In this document: positions 34,219 through 43,269 of the stretch, piece after piece
How positions within the stretch are numbered: position 1 is the first letter of the stretch
Layout of the letters: each line of letters opens with the position of its first letter
NCBI GenBank assembly: GCA_020431405.1
Contig: JAGQIK010000416.1
Span: 1 to 59,101 of the forward strand
Source: Myxococcales bacterium
GTDB taxonomy: Bacteria; Myxococcota_A; Polyangia; GCA-2747355
Direction: 5' to 3'
Length of the DNA stretch: 59,101 bases
Position numbers and translations under genes: made by a program
The notes under the pieces: generated by a model
Told to the model about the DNA's origin: nothing
The model's input: only the letters and a program-made list of their open reading frames with translations
Databases searched by the model: none

Positions 34219-36285
34219 GTGGCGAAGGACAAGAGCAAGCGCGGTCGCAGGCGTCGGCCGTCGGTCGAGCTGACGCGCCTGCCAGGGCTGCCCTCGGAGG
34301 TGTTGCTGCTGCTCGACGTCGACGTCGCGCACCTCGACGAGTGCTGCGATGTGATCCTCGAGTCGCTCGCCGAAAAGAAGCAGGCTGGCGACGAAGCGCA
34401 CGCCAAAGAGATCGCGCGCGTGCTGCGCGTGCACGGTGACCTCGGTCCCGACGTGCTCGAAAACTCCGTCGCCATCATCCACGAGCAGCTGCACACCGCC
34501 GGCCCCGACGTGCTGGCGCTGGTGCGCTTCGCCAAGCCTTCGGCCGATCTGATCGACCCCGACGGCGATCCGACGCACTTTTTGTGGGTGCTGCTTTCGA
34601 GCCGCGCGACCCATCCGCACATCGACACCGCCGCCGAGTTCGCCGACCTGATGGGCGACGACACGTTCGCTGCCGCAGCCATCGAAGCCTCGACGGCGGA
34701 CGACCTGCGCGCGGCCTACGCCGACGCGCTCGACAAGCGCCTGCACTTCAAGCTCGCCATCCCGCCGGAGCTGCAGCGCACGGGCAAGCTCGCCGGCGGC
34801 GTCGTCGCCGACATCAAGCGGCGCTACCCGTCGTACAAGAGCGACATCGCCGACGGGCTCAATAGCAAGGCGGTGGGGTCGACGCTCTTTCTGTTCTTCG
34901 CCTGCATCGCGCCGGCGATCGCCTTCGGCGGCCTTTTGTCGGTGCTCACCGAGGGACAGATCGGCGCGGTGGAGATGATCGTCGCCACCGCCATCGCGGG
35001 CATCGCCTATGCGCTGTTTTCCGCCCAGCCACTGACGATCCTCGGCAGCACCGGCCCCGTGATCATCTTCATGGGCATCCTGTACTCGCTCTGCAAGCGC
35101 TACGGCCTGCCGTTCATGGAGACGCTGTGCTGCGTGGGGCTGTGGACGGCGCTGTTTCTGGTGATCCTCGCCGTCACGGACGCCTGCTCGTTCATCCGCT
35201 ACTTCACGCGCTTCACCGACGAGACCTTCGCCGCGCTGATCTCGCTGATCTTCATCTACGAGGCCGTCAAGGACGTCGCGATGAACTTCGCCAATCCAAA
35301 GGTCTCGCACGACACGGCGCTGCTGTCGCTGGTCAACGCCGGCGGTACGTTCATGATCGCGATGGCGCTCTCGCGGCTGCGCCAGTCACGCTATCTGCTG
35401 CGCCCCGTGCGTGAGTTTCTCGCCGACTTCGGACCGACCATCGCCATCGTCTGCATGTCGGCGGTCGCCGTGGCGCTGCACGAGGTCGACCTCGAGACGC
35501 TCAAGGTGCCCACCAGCCTGGCCACCTCGTCAGGCCGTCCGTGGCTGGTCAACCCGCTCGGCCTGCCCGGCTGGGTCATCGCCGCCTCGGCGGTTCCCGC
35601 GCTGCTCGTCTCGTTGCTGCTCTATCTCGATCAGAACATCACGGTGCGGCTGGTCAACTCCAAGCACCACAGCCTGCGCAAAGGCGTGGGCTACAACCTC
35701 GACATGCTCGTCGTCGGCGTGCTCGTCGCCGTGTGCTCGCTGCTCGGGCTGCCGTGGATGGTCGCCGCCACCGTGCGCTCGCTCAACCACGTGCGCAGCC
35801 TCGCGACCATCGAGTCACACGATGGTCAGGAGCGCATCGTCAGCGTCAAAGAGCAGCGCGTCACCGGCCTCGCCGTACACGGCCTGGTGGCTGTGTCACT
35901 GGCGTTCCTGTCGCTGCTCAAGCTGGTGCCGCTGTGCGTGCTGTTCGGGCTCTTTCTGTTCATGGGCGTCGGATCGATGGGGGGCAACCAGCTCTTCGAG
36001 CGACTGCGCCTGTGGATCATGGATCCGTCGCTCTACCCGCCGACCTATTACCTGCGCGCCGTGCCGCGCGGCCAGGTCCACAAGTTCACGTTGATCCAGC
36101 TCGTGTGCCTGGTGCTCTTGTGGGTGGTCAAGGCGTCGGCGCTGGGCATCGTCTTCCCGCTCTTCATCGGGCTGCTCGTGCCGCTGCGCATGATGCTCGA
36201 GCGCTGGTTCAAGCCCGAGCACCTCGCGCTGCTCGACGCCGAGGAGACACCCGAGGACGAGGAAGACCGCGCGCCGCTGCTGTGA
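34219..36285 (+). CDS. SLC4-family bicarbonate transporter (anion exchanger/NBC-like)
   Basis: A 688-aa protein homologous to animal SLC4 transporters. The N-terminal 200 residues match the band-3 cytoplasmic (PTS EIIA-like) fold, including FLWVLLSSRATHPHID against the animal FLFVLLGPEAPHID. The linker RTGKLAGGVVADIKRRYP corresponds to RTGRLFGGLILDIKR of NBCs. The membrane part (about 220-670) has QPLTILGSTGP at 270-280, identical to NBCs, then RFTDETFAALISLIFIYEA, KGVGYNLDMLVVGV, REQRVTGL-type KEQRVTGL and FTLIQLVCLVLLWVVKASA. It should carry bicarbonate or carbonate with Na or Cl across the inner membrane. Start GTG 34219 with GGAG ahead. Family comparison is from memory but the blocks are long. 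Confidence 0.9.
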   Translation: MAKDKSKRGRRRRPSVELTRLPGLPSEVLLLLDVDVAHLDECCDVILESLAEKKQAGDEAHAKEIARVLRVHGDLGPDVLENSVAIIHEQLHTAGPDVLALVRFAKPSADLIDPDGDPTHFLWVLLSSRATHPHIDTAAEFADLMGDDTFAAAAIEASTADDLRAAYADALDKRLHFKLAIPPELQRTGKLAGGVVADIKRRYPSYKSDIADGLNSKAVGSTLFLFFACIAPAIAFGGLLSVLTEGQIGAVEMIVATAIAGIAYALFSAQPLTILGSTGPVIIFMGILYSLCKRYGLPFMETLCCVGLWTALFLVILAVTDACSFIRYFTRFTDETFAALISLIFIYEAVKDVAMNFANPKVSHDTALLSLVNAGGTFMIAMALSRLRQSRYLLRPVREFLADFGPTIAIVCMSAVAVALHEVDLETLKVPTSLATSSGRPWLVNPLGLPGWVIAASAVPALLVSLLLYLDQNITVRLVNSKHHSLRKGVGYNLDMLVVGVLVAVCSLLGLPWMVAATVRSLNHVRSLATIESHDGQERIVSVKEQRVTGLAVHGLVAVSLAFLSLLKLVPLCVLFGLFLFMGVGSMGGNQLFERLRLWIMDPSLYPPTYYLRAVPRGQVHKFTLIQLVCLVLLWVVKASALGIVFPLFIGLLVPLRMMLERWFKPEHLALLDAEETPEDEEDRAPLL

Positions 36286-36340
36286 GCGTGGGCGCTCGTG
36301 TGGCCCGAGCGCGAGCTCAGCTCCGGCGAGAAGCGCACGC

Positions 36341-36850
36341 TCATCGCTTTGCTCCCGCGATAATCCAGGCCTCGATGGCGTCGATCATCGACGCCGGGAT
36401 CAGCGGCCCCTTGGGCGGCATGCGAAAGCCGCAGCCCGGCGAGCCCGAGACCTTGGCGTAGAGCAGGCTGCCGTGTGCGTCGCCCGGCTTGACGCGCACC
36501 GCGCCGTTGCACTCTTTGGTGCGCGAGCTGGCGTTGATCAGATCGGCGTAGGCCGTGTCGACATCGAGCAGCGACAGCCCGCCTTTGCCCGCCACCGAGC
36601 CGTGGCAAGTGGGGTGTGCGCAGCCCTGCTTGACGAAGACCTTGTCGTAGAGCTCGGCGAAGCTGTGCGTCGAGCTGCTGGTGGTGTCGGGCGCGAGGCC
36701 GTCGGGCGTGCTCGCCTCGGGCCTCACACCCGCGTCGGGCGTGCGCGTGTCGGCGCGCACCGTGCCGTCGTCACCAGTGGGGGGTGCGGCGCTGTCGCCG
36801 CAGGCGGCGAGCAGCAGGAGCGATAGGATCGTAGTAGCGGTAAGTCTCAT
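36341..36850 (-). CDS. cytochrome-like lipoprotein with CX4CH motif
   Basis: A 169-aa lipoprotein (lipobox LLLLAAC) with a Thr/Asp/Pro spacer and a domain from about 65. It starts LYDKVFVKQGCAHPTCHGS and has SLLYAKVSGSPGCGFRMPP, like the small domain seen in DUF1592-linked 'planctomycete cytochrome c' proteins. The heme-type motif is C-A-H-P-T-C-H, with four residues between the cysteines instead of two, so haem binding is uncertain; two further Cys may form a disulfide. Similar in layout to the gene at 46833. ATG 36850. Confidence 0.8.
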   Translation of the reverse strand: MRLTATTILSLLLLAACGDSAAPPTGDDGTVRADTRTPDAGVRPEASTPDGLAPDTTSSSTHSFAELYDKVFVKQGCAHPTCHGSVAGKGGLSLLDVDTAYADLINASSRTKECNGAVRVKPGDAHGSLLYAKVSGSPGCGFRMPPKGPLIPASMIDAIEAWIIAGAKR

Positions 36851-36949
36851 GAGGCTGATGATGGCAGCCCGCAGAGAAAAGCAAATCAGTATTGTCTTAA
36901 CGGTATCGTTTAGCCGCGCAATACAACGCGCCAGATCAGGCGCGCAGTC

Positions 36950-38290
36950 CTAGATCGCGGCCTTGAGCTCGAAGAAGAAGAAGTACGGATAGAGGCCGAA
37001 CTCGCTGCGCGGCAGCGGCGACGCCGCGTCGCGCGTGTCGAGCAGGCGCCCCATGGGGATGTAGGCGCCGGCGATCGCCGTCACGTTGTTGGAGACGCTG
37101 TAGACCGCGCCGAGCGAGAGCAGGCCGCTAGGGTCGTGCACGTTGGCCATGCCCACCGCGCTGAGCGTGAGCAGCGGGTGCACCTCCCACAGCGCGACGA
37201 GACCGGCGTAGACGCGCCCGACGTTGTAGATCTCGCCGATGCTGAAGCGCTGGCTGCGCGCGATGGCGAGATAGTCGCTGCGCTCGAACGAGCCGAGCCC
37301 GTTGTAGAAGACCTCGGGCGTGAGCGTGAGCTTCGGGATCGGCTTGATGCGCGCGCCGAGGACCGCGCGCAGCGCCACGTCGCCGAGCGCCGCCTGGGCG
37401 GGGTCATCGGCGTTGGGGCTGAGCGACTTGCTGCTGAAGATGTTCGCCACCAGCTCGCCGTAGAGATCGAGCTTGCCGAGGTCGATGATGCCGTCGAGCA
37501 CGAGCACGGTGTCTCCGCGCAGGAGGCCGCCGCTGACGCCGATCTCGCCACCGTCGAAGCCTTGCTTGAAGCGCGCCATGAACGACGAGGCGTAGAGCGA
37601 GACCTCGGCGTCGTGGTCGGCGGCGAGCTCGGCCGGCGCCGCGATCAACGTCAGCGACGTGCGCGAGGCGATGTTCCAGTCGATGCGCGCCGCGTCGGAG
37701 CCGGGCTTGAACTCGGTGTCGACCTCGGTGAGCGCGAAGGTCGAGATGATGTCTGATGGCTTCCACAGCTGCCCGCGACCGAAGGTGATCGGCTGGCGCC
37801 CGAGGGTCACGGTCACCGGTCCGAGGGTGTAGGCGATGTAGAGTCGGTCGGCTTGATAGCGCAACCGGTAGGCGCCGCTGTTGTCGGTCTCGATGGTCAG
37901 CGGCAGCCAGCGCACCGGCGCCGCGCCGCGGCCGAGGCCGAGCCCGCCCTGGGGGCCCGAGAAGAAGACGCTGGTGGTCAGCTGACCGGCGGCGACAACC
38001 TTGAGCGCGCCCTGCCGCCAGGTGAGGTTGTGTCGCAGGTCGAAGATGCCCGCGCCCGACGGGTTGGCGTCGACCAGGTTTTGCGGCGGCTGCAGCGCGC
38101 GGCCGGCGAAGATGAACGAGAAGCTGCGCAGCACGAACGTCAGCGCCACGCTGCGACCTTTGAGCTCGTCCTCGCTGAGCACCACGGCCTCGGCGCGCCG
38201 CGACGCGAGCTGCGAGGCGAGCAGCAGCACGCCGAGCAGCGCGAAGGCCAGTGCACGAGGTCGCGCGCCGCGCCTGTTCATCGTGGTCAC
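36950..38290 (-). CDS. outer-membrane beta-barrel protein of LolA-like/ABC operon
   Basis: A 446-aa protein with an N-terminal signal (about 1-34) and alternating strand pattern to the end (ELVANIFSS, LRAVLGARIKP, VGRVYAGLVALWEV), typical of a porin-like or alginate-export-like barrel. GTG 38290 shares GTGA with the ATPase stop; ATG 38281 is the alternative. It is the last gene of a minus-strand operon from TetR at 43269. As the only barrel in the set, it may be the outer-membrane receiver or exit. Confidence 0.75.
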   Translation of the reverse strand: MTTMNRRGARPRALAFALLGVLLLASQLASRRAEAVVLSEDELKGRSVALTFVLRSFSFIFAGRALQPPQNLVDANPSGAGIFDLRHNLTWRQGALKVVAAGQLTTSVFFSGPQGGLGLGRGAAPVRWLPLTIETDNSGAYRLRYQADRLYIAYTLGPVTVTLGRQPITFGRGQLWKPSDIISTFALTEVDTEFKPGSDAARIDWNIASRTSLTLIAAPAELAADHDAEVSLYASSFMARFKQGFDGGEIGVSGGLLRGDTVLVLDGIIDLGKLDLYGELVANIFSSKSLSPNADDPAQAALGDVALRAVLGARIKPIPKLTLTPEVFYNGLGSFERSDYLAIARSQRFSIGEIYNVGRVYAGLVALWEVHPLLTLSAVGMANVHDPSGLLSLGAVYSVSNNVTAIAGAYIPMGRLLDTRDAASPLPRSEFGLYPYFFFFELKAAI

Positions 38291-39009
38291 GCGGCCATCG
38301 GCTGGCGATCGTCGGCGACGATGCGCCCGTCCTCGAGGCGCACCACGCGATGGGCGCGCTCGATGACCTTCGGATCGTGCGACGAGATGACGAAGGTGAC
38401 GCTTCGCTGGTGGTTGAGCTCGAGCATGGTGTCGATCAGATCCGTGCCGGTCTTGGAGTCCAGGTTGGCGGTGGGCTCGTCGGCGAGCACCAGCGCCGGC
38501 TGCGCGGCGATGGCCCGCGCCACGGCGACACGCTGCTGCTGGCCACCGGACAGCTCGGCGGGGCGCCGATCGCCGAGCCCCGAAAGCCCCACCGCCGCGA
38601 GCACCTCGTCGACCCGTCTGCGCCGCTCGTCACTGGAGACGCCTTGAAGCAGCATGACGTACTCCGCATTTTCGTAGGCCGTGAGCACCGGGATCAAGTT
38701 ATAGGCCTGGAAAACGAAGCCGATGCGTCGCAGGCGCAGGTCGGCGCGCGCGCGGCGCTTCATGCCGCCCAGCGAGCGCCCCTCGATCAGCACCTCGCCC
38801 GCGGTGGCGCCGTCGAGACCGCCGATGATGTTGAGCAGCGTGGTCTTGCCCGAGCCAGAGCTGCCGGCGAGCACGGTGAACTCGCCCGGCTCCACGCCGA
38901 GGCTCAGCCCGCGCAGCGCTTTGACCTCGAGCTTGCCCTGCTTGTAGTTCTTGACGATGTCGCGCACCTCGATGATGCGCGGCGCCGCTTGCTCTTTGTT
39001 GTCAGACAT
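38287..39009 (-). CDS. ABC transporter ATPase (LolD/MacB type)
   Basis: A 240-aa cytoplasmic ATPase: Walker A G49-S-S-G-S-G-K55-T-T57, Q-loop in FVFQAYNL, signature LSGGQ at 153-157, Walker B VLADEP at 174-179 and switch His in SSHDP. The family marker TANLDSKTG is that of LolD/MacB/FtsE-type ATPases, which work with FtsX-like permeases. Its start overlaps the end of the permease at 39002. It powers the two-permease export system here. Confidence 0.94.
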   Translation of the reverse strand: MSDNKEQAAPRIIEVRDIVKNYKQGKLEVKALRGLSLGVEPGEFTVLAGSSGSGKTTLLNIIGGLDGATAGEVLIEGRSLGGMKRRARADLRLRRIGFVFQAYNLIPVLTAYENAEYVMLLQGVSSDERRRRVDEVLAAVGLSGLGDRRPAELSGGQQQRVAVARAIAAQPALVLADEPTANLDSKTGTDLIDTMLELNHQRSVTFVISSHDPKVIERAHRVVRLEDGRIVADDRQPMAA

Positions 39010-40270
39010 GTCGCATCGCCTCCACCGGCTGCAGGCGCGTCGCGCGCCAGGCCGGATAGATCGCCGAGAGCAGCACCAGCGCCACGGTGACGCCGACCCA
39101 GATCAAAACGTCAGCGACGTAGAGCCGCGCGTAGATCTTTCCTTCGAAGGCCACGCCTGCGAACTCGTAGGCCTCCGTGCCGACCATCTTGTTGATGTCG
39201 ATCCCCGAAGACGCGACCCACTGCGTGAAGCCGAGCCCGATCGCCACGCCGAACGCCGACGCCACCAGTGCCAGCACGAAGGCCTCGGAGAGCACGATGC
39301 TGAACATGCGCGAGGGCCGCGTGCCGATCGCCATCATCACGCCGAACTCGCGCGTGCGCTCGAGCACCGACATCAGCATCGTGTTGAAGATGCCGATGGC
39401 GACGATCAGAAAGAGGATGCCCACGGTGATGTAGCCGCTGGCGGTATCGATATCGAGCGCGTCGGCGAGGTCCTTGCGCGCCTGCTGCCAGGGCATCACG
39501 CGGATGCCTTTGACCCCGGCGAGCGCCTTTTTCAGCGCCGCCGTGGCGGGCGCCGTGCGCTCCATCTTGTCGAGCAGCACCGAGACCTCGGTCGCCGCGC
39601 CGCGCATCTTGAGCATGCGCTTGGCCGCGTCGATGGGGATCTGCACCAGCGTGGAGTCGAGCTCGGCGACAGCCGTGGTGAACGTGCCGCGCACCAGGAA
39701 GGCCGAGCTGACGGCGCGGCCGCCGCCGCGCGGCGTGGCGGTGAGCACCAGCCGATCGCCGACGGCGAGGGCCAAGCGCTTGGCCAGCGCGCGGCCAACG
39801 TAGACGTCTGCCGGCTGGTTCTTGAAGCGCATCTCGGCGCGGCTGCGGATCCAGCTGCCGCTGAGGCGGCGCTTCTTGGCGGCGATGTCCGAGACGCGCG
39901 GCTCGCGCTTGGGGTCGACGCCCGCGATGAGCACCGCGGCGCTGTCCTCGCCGGTAGAGCAGAGCCCCGAGACGATCACGCGCTGCACGGCGTCGATGGC
40001 GCCTGGGACACGCCTCGCGGCGGCGAGAACGGGCTCCGGATCGTTGACGACGTGGTCGAGCGTGCGCTCTTCCTTGTAGCCTGGGGCCTGCACCGTGATG
40101 TGGCCGACACCCATCTTGATCGCCAGCTCGGCGATCTGCTCGTGGCTGTCGTTCATCACCGCGACCATCAAGATCATCACCGCCAGCGAGATCGCGACCG
40201 CCAACACGGTGATGATCGAGCGTCGCTTGTGCCGCAGAAAGGAGCGCCAGGCGAGCTTGTGCGTGAGCAT
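39002..40270 (-). CDS. FtsX/MacB-like ABC permease (first)
   Basis: A 422-aa inner-membrane permease: one span near the N-terminus (about 16-38), a long periplasmic part, and three C-terminal spans (TVGILFLIVAIGIFNTML; GVAIGLGFTQWV; VLIWVGVTVALVLLS). FtsX markers include MSVLERTREFGVMMAIGTRP. It resembles LolC/LolE or MacB permeases that pull lipoproteins or drugs from the inner membrane. ATG 40270; 8-bp overlap with the ATPase start. Pairs with the permease at 40286. Confidence 0.9.
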   Translation of the reverse strand: MLTHKLAWRSFLRHKRRSIITVLAVAISLAVMILMVAVMNDSHEQIAELAIKMGVGHITVQAPGYKEERTLDHVVNDPEPVLAAARRVPGAIDAVQRVIVSGLCSTGEDSAAVLIAGVDPKREPRVSDIAAKKRRLSGSWIRSRAEMRFKNQPADVYVGRALAKRLALAVGDRLVLTATPRGGGRAVSSAFLVRGTFTTAVAELDSTLVQIPIDAAKRMLKMRGAATEVSVLLDKMERTAPATAALKKALAGVKGIRVMPWQQARKDLADALDIDTASGYITVGILFLIVAIGIFNTMLMSVLERTREFGVMMAIGTRPSRMFSIVLSEAFVLALVASAFGVAIGLGFTQWVASSGIDINKMVGTEAYEFAGVAFEGKIYARLYVADVLIWVGVTVALVLLSAIYPAWRATRLQPVEAMRHV

Positions 40271-40285
40271 GTTGGCCCTCCCTTC

Positions 40286-41794
40286 CTAAAGCTCGCGCAT
40301 GCCGGCGGCGGGCGCCAGAAGCGCCGCGCGGATCGCCGGGTAGAGCGAGGCTAGACAGCACGAGATGGTGAGCACCACCACGGGCACGAGCGTGCCGCGC
40401 GCCGTGATCACCGCCTTGAACACCGGCTTGAAGCCGACGCCGCCGAGCGTGAAGCTCTCGCTCGAGCTCGACAGGTCGATGCCGTAGCGCGCCAGGTAGG
40501 CGTTGAGCAAAAGCCCCAGCCCTGCTCCGATGACCGCGGAGATCACGGCTAACGCCGTCGTCTCGGTGACGATCATGCGCAGCACGCCGCTCCCGCGCAT
40601 ACCGATGGCCTTGAGCACGCCGATCTCGCGCGTGCGCTCGAGCACCGACATCAACATCGTGTTGATCACGCCGAGCGCCGCCACCAGGTAGATGAACAGC
40701 ATGATCAACACGATCGAGCCCTCGTTGAGCTTGAGCATGTTCTCGATGTCGGGTCGCGATTCGTTCCACGACTGCACCAGCGGCGCGCTGCTGGGGTTCT
40801 TCTTGACGGCCTTGATGTCCGACACGCCGAGCGCCACGCGCGCCGCCTTGGCCACGTCGCGCGCGGTGTCGACGTCTTTGACCAGCGCCGTGACCTGGTG
40901 AACGCGCGTGCCGAGGTGCGAAAGCCGCTGCACGTCGGCGATGTGCATGTAGAGCCGGCCGGTGTCGTACTGCGACGTCCCGGTGCGATAGAGCCCGACG
41001 ACGTTGACCGTCACCTGCTCGCTCGTGCCATCCACCGCGTAAGCCAGAAGCTCGAGCTTGCTGCCGACCTTGACCGCCAGCCGCTTGGCCAGCCCCACGC
41101 CGAGATACACGTCCGGCGGGCGCGCCGGCGGCGGCGAGAGCTTGTCGGCGAGCTTGCGCGTCTCGCCGCGCACACCCGCGCCCGTGCCCCGCTTCGCCGC
41201 CGTGCCTGCGCCCGTGCCTGCGCCTGCGCCCGTGCCCTTACCCGACCCGATGCCCGAAAGCGCATCCAGCTCGCCGAGCACGTCGTCCTCGGCCTTCTTG
41301 GTCAGCTCCTCGTCCTTCTTCTTCTCGGCCTGGCTGAGCGCGCCGCGCGGCGGCCAGGGCGTCTTGTCGTCGGGAAGAAACGTCCCCGAGACGCGCGACG
41401 CGTCGATGCCGCTGATCTTTCGCTCGCGCTTGGGCTGCACGCCGATGATCTGTACGCCGGTGGACTTGTCGGCGCGGCTGACGAGTCCGAACGACAGCAC
41501 GCGCCGCGCTACGTAGGCCACGCGCGCGTCCTTGCGCAGCGCGGCAACCACCGCGTCGGCGCGCGGCAGCGTGCGCTTGAGCGTGGGACGCTCGCGATAC
41601 TCGGCGTGGTGCGCCTGCACGTGGCCGAGGTCGTAGCGCGTCAGCACGCGCAGCATCTCGACGTTCATGCCGTCGGTCAGCCCGTAAGCCGCGATGCAAA
41701 GCGCCGTGCTCAGCGCCAGCGCGCTGCCCGTGATCAACGTGCGACGGCGATTGCGGCCGAGGTTGCGCCACGCGATCTTGGCGGTCTTCGCCAT
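40286..41794 (-). CDS. FtsX/MacB-like ABC permease (second), with low-complexity insert
   Basis: A 502-aa permease similar in plan to its neighbour: N-terminal span (about 18-38), periplasmic domain, and C-terminal spans with VLERTREIGVLKAIGMRGSG. It carries an extra insert near residues 155-215: KKKDEELTKKAEDD, then a Gly/Thr/Ala run (GSGKGTGAGAGTGAGTAAK). The insert is coded by repeated GTGCCTGCGCCC-like DNA and lies in the periplasmic loop. The rest is a normal LolE/MacB-type permease. ATG 41794; 15 bp before the next permease. Confidence 0.9.
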   Translation of the reverse strand: MAKTAKIAWRNLGRNRRRTLITGSALALSTALCIAAYGLTDGMNVEMLRVLTRYDLGHVQAHHAEYRERPTLKRTLPRADAVVAALRKDARVAYVARRVLSFGLVSRADKSTGVQIIGVQPKRERKISGIDASRVSGTFLPDDKTPWPPRGALSQAEKKKDEELTKKAEDDVLGELDALSGIGSGKGTGAGAGTGAGTAAKRGTGAGVRGETRKLADKLSPPPARPPDVYLGVGLAKRLAVKVGSKLELLAYAVDGTSEQVTVNVVGLYRTGTSQYDTGRLYMHIADVQRLSHLGTRVHQVTALVKDVDTARDVAKAARVALGVSDIKAVKKNPSSAPLVQSWNESRPDIENMLKLNEGSIVLIMLFIYLVAALGVINTMLMSVLERTREIGVLKAIGMRGSGVLRMIVTETTALAVISAVIGAGLGLLLNAYLARYGIDLSSSSESFTLGGVGFKPVFKAVITARGTLVPVVVLTISCCLASLYPAIRAALLAPAAGMREL

Positions 41795-41804
41795 GTCAGC
41801 CGCC

Positions 41805-42599
41805 TCAGCGCCGCAGCGCTTGTTCGGTGAACTTGGACGCTGGAATATTGATGTCGAGCTTGAGCTTGCGGTAGGTCAGGCGCGTGAACTCGCCCGGCTT
41901 GCTCATCACGCGCACCGTCATCACCGCCGGCACCTTGCGACCGCTCATGGTCTTGATGTCGGTGAACGACATGGTGCGCTTGGGCTTGCGGTCGCGGTAC
42001 TTGCGGAAGTACGCCGCCTTGATCGGCAGCACCGTGGTGCCCTTCTCGAGCACCGTGTAGACGATCTTGCCCCACGCCACCGGCGCCGTCGGCTTGGGCA
42101 CGAGGCGGAAGCGATAGTAGGTCGCCGCGCCGATGTCCGACTTGCCGTCCCACTTCTTGAGCAGCTTGGCCGTGTAGTGACGTGCGAGCCGCGTCTCCTT
42201 GACGAGGTCGTCGTTGCTGAAGTGGCTGCCCATCCACGAGTCACCGAGCATCGAGCTGCCCACCACGGTGACGTGGTTCTGCCGCGGGTTGTAGAGCTTG
42301 AGCTGGCTGCCGATCTTGAGCGTGCCGTGACCGCGCCACAGCGCCGGGCCGAGGATGCGGATCAGCACGCGCTCGCGGCCGCCGCGATCGTCTTGCCAGA
42401 ACACCAGCCGCATGCGCCGCTGGTAGCTGGCGGTCTTGACGTGCATCTCGAGCACGGCAGCCGACGTCTTGCTGCGCGTGGCCATGTCGGCGCGGCGCAC
42501 GAGCTCTTCGAAGCTCGTCGCGTGTGCGGCGGGTGCGCCGGCGAGCGCGCTGGCGAGAAACACGGTCAGGCTCAGTCTCGACACGGAAGCTCTACTCAT
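41805..42599 (-). CDS. LolA-like outer-membrane lipoprotein-sorting protein
   Basis: A 264-aa periplasmic protein with a signal (about 1-28, ending PAAHA-TSFEEL). The rest has the LolA-like/LppX beta pattern (LEMHVKTASYQRRMRLVFW, KLYNPRQNHVTVVG, KAAYFRKYRDRKPKRTM). This family carries a lipid or lipoprotein across the periplasm. ATG 42599 follows GGGAGGTGG and overlaps the TetR stop by 8 bp; an upstream in-frame start at 42632 would delay the signal. With the ABC permeases and barrel it suggests a trans-envelope lipid route. Confidence 0.82.
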   Translation of the reverse strand: MSRASVSRLSLTVFLASALAGAPAAHATSFEELVRRADMATRSKTSAAVLEMHVKTASYQRRMRLVFWQDDRGGRERVLIRILGPALWRGHGTLKIGSQLKLYNPRQNHVTVVGSSMLGDSWMGSHFSNDDLVKETRLARHYTAKLLKKWDGKSDIGAATYYRFRLVPKPTAPVAWGKIVYTVLEKGTTVLPIKAAYFRKYRDRKPKRTMSFTDIKTMSGRKVPAVMTVRVMSKPGEFTRLTYRKLKLDINIPASKFTEQALRR

Positions 42600-43269
42600 G
42601 GCCACCTCCCGCTGCGCGTGGACGCAGCGCATCGGTGAAGAAGTCGACGAACGAAGGAAGGATCGAGTCGAGCGAGAAGCCGAGCTCGCGCTCGATGATC
42701 TCGGTTTCGGGATCGATGCGCGCGAACTGCACCTCGATGGCGACGCCGATGGCGCTGCCCCACAGGTGCAGAAACAACATCATCGGGTCGAGGTCGCGCC
42801 GCAGGGTGCCGTCCTGCTTGCCTTGCTCGACGGCCTCGGCCATGCGCTCGAAGAGCCGCATGCCGCGCTCGCGCGTCGCCGAGAACGTCTCGCTGTCGCG
42901 ATCGGGCTCGAAGGGACCACCCGCCATCACCTGCAGCATCAAACGCACGCGCTCGGGATGGTCGGTGAGAAACTCCATCGTGCGCCGCAAGAGCGCCCGT
43001 ACCTGCGCGATGCCGGAGCGGCGTTGGCTCAGCTCGGCGGTAAACGCGTCGAGCAACAGTCCGCGCCAACGCAGCGTCACGGCGAGCAGCAGGTCTTCCT
43101 TGCTCTTGAAGTATTGGTAGAGCGCGCCCTTGGAGAGCTGCGCGCGCGCGGCGATGTCGTCCATGCGCGCGTCGGTGTAGCCGCGGTCGTAGAACACGAG
43201 CTCGGCGGCGCTGATGATCGCCTCGCGGCGTTGCTCGCGCTCGCGACGGCGGCGTTCTGCTGTCGACAC
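42592..43269 (-). CDS. TetR/AcrR-family regulator of the LolA-like/ABC operon
   Basis: A 225-aa repressor with the TetR helix-turn-helix at about 14-63 (AIISAAELVFYDRGYTDARM, then LSKGALYQYFKSKEDLLLAV). The start is GTG 43269. It is first in the minus-strand operon and overlaps the LolA-like gene. A 39-bp inverted repeat upstream (43315-43353) is its likely site, so it would control itself and the transport genes. The ligand is unknown. Confidence 0.9.
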   Translation of the reverse strand: MSTAERRRREREQRREAIISAAELVFYDRGYTDARMDDIAARAQLSKGALYQYFKSKEDLLLAVTLRWRGLLLDAFTAELSQRRSGIAQVRALLRRTMEFLTDHPERVRLMLQVMAGGPFEPDRDSETFSATRERGMRLFERMAEAVEQGKQDGTLRRDLDPMMLFLHLWGSAIGVAIEVQFARIDPETEIIERELGFSLDSILPSFVDFFTDALRPRAAGGGHE

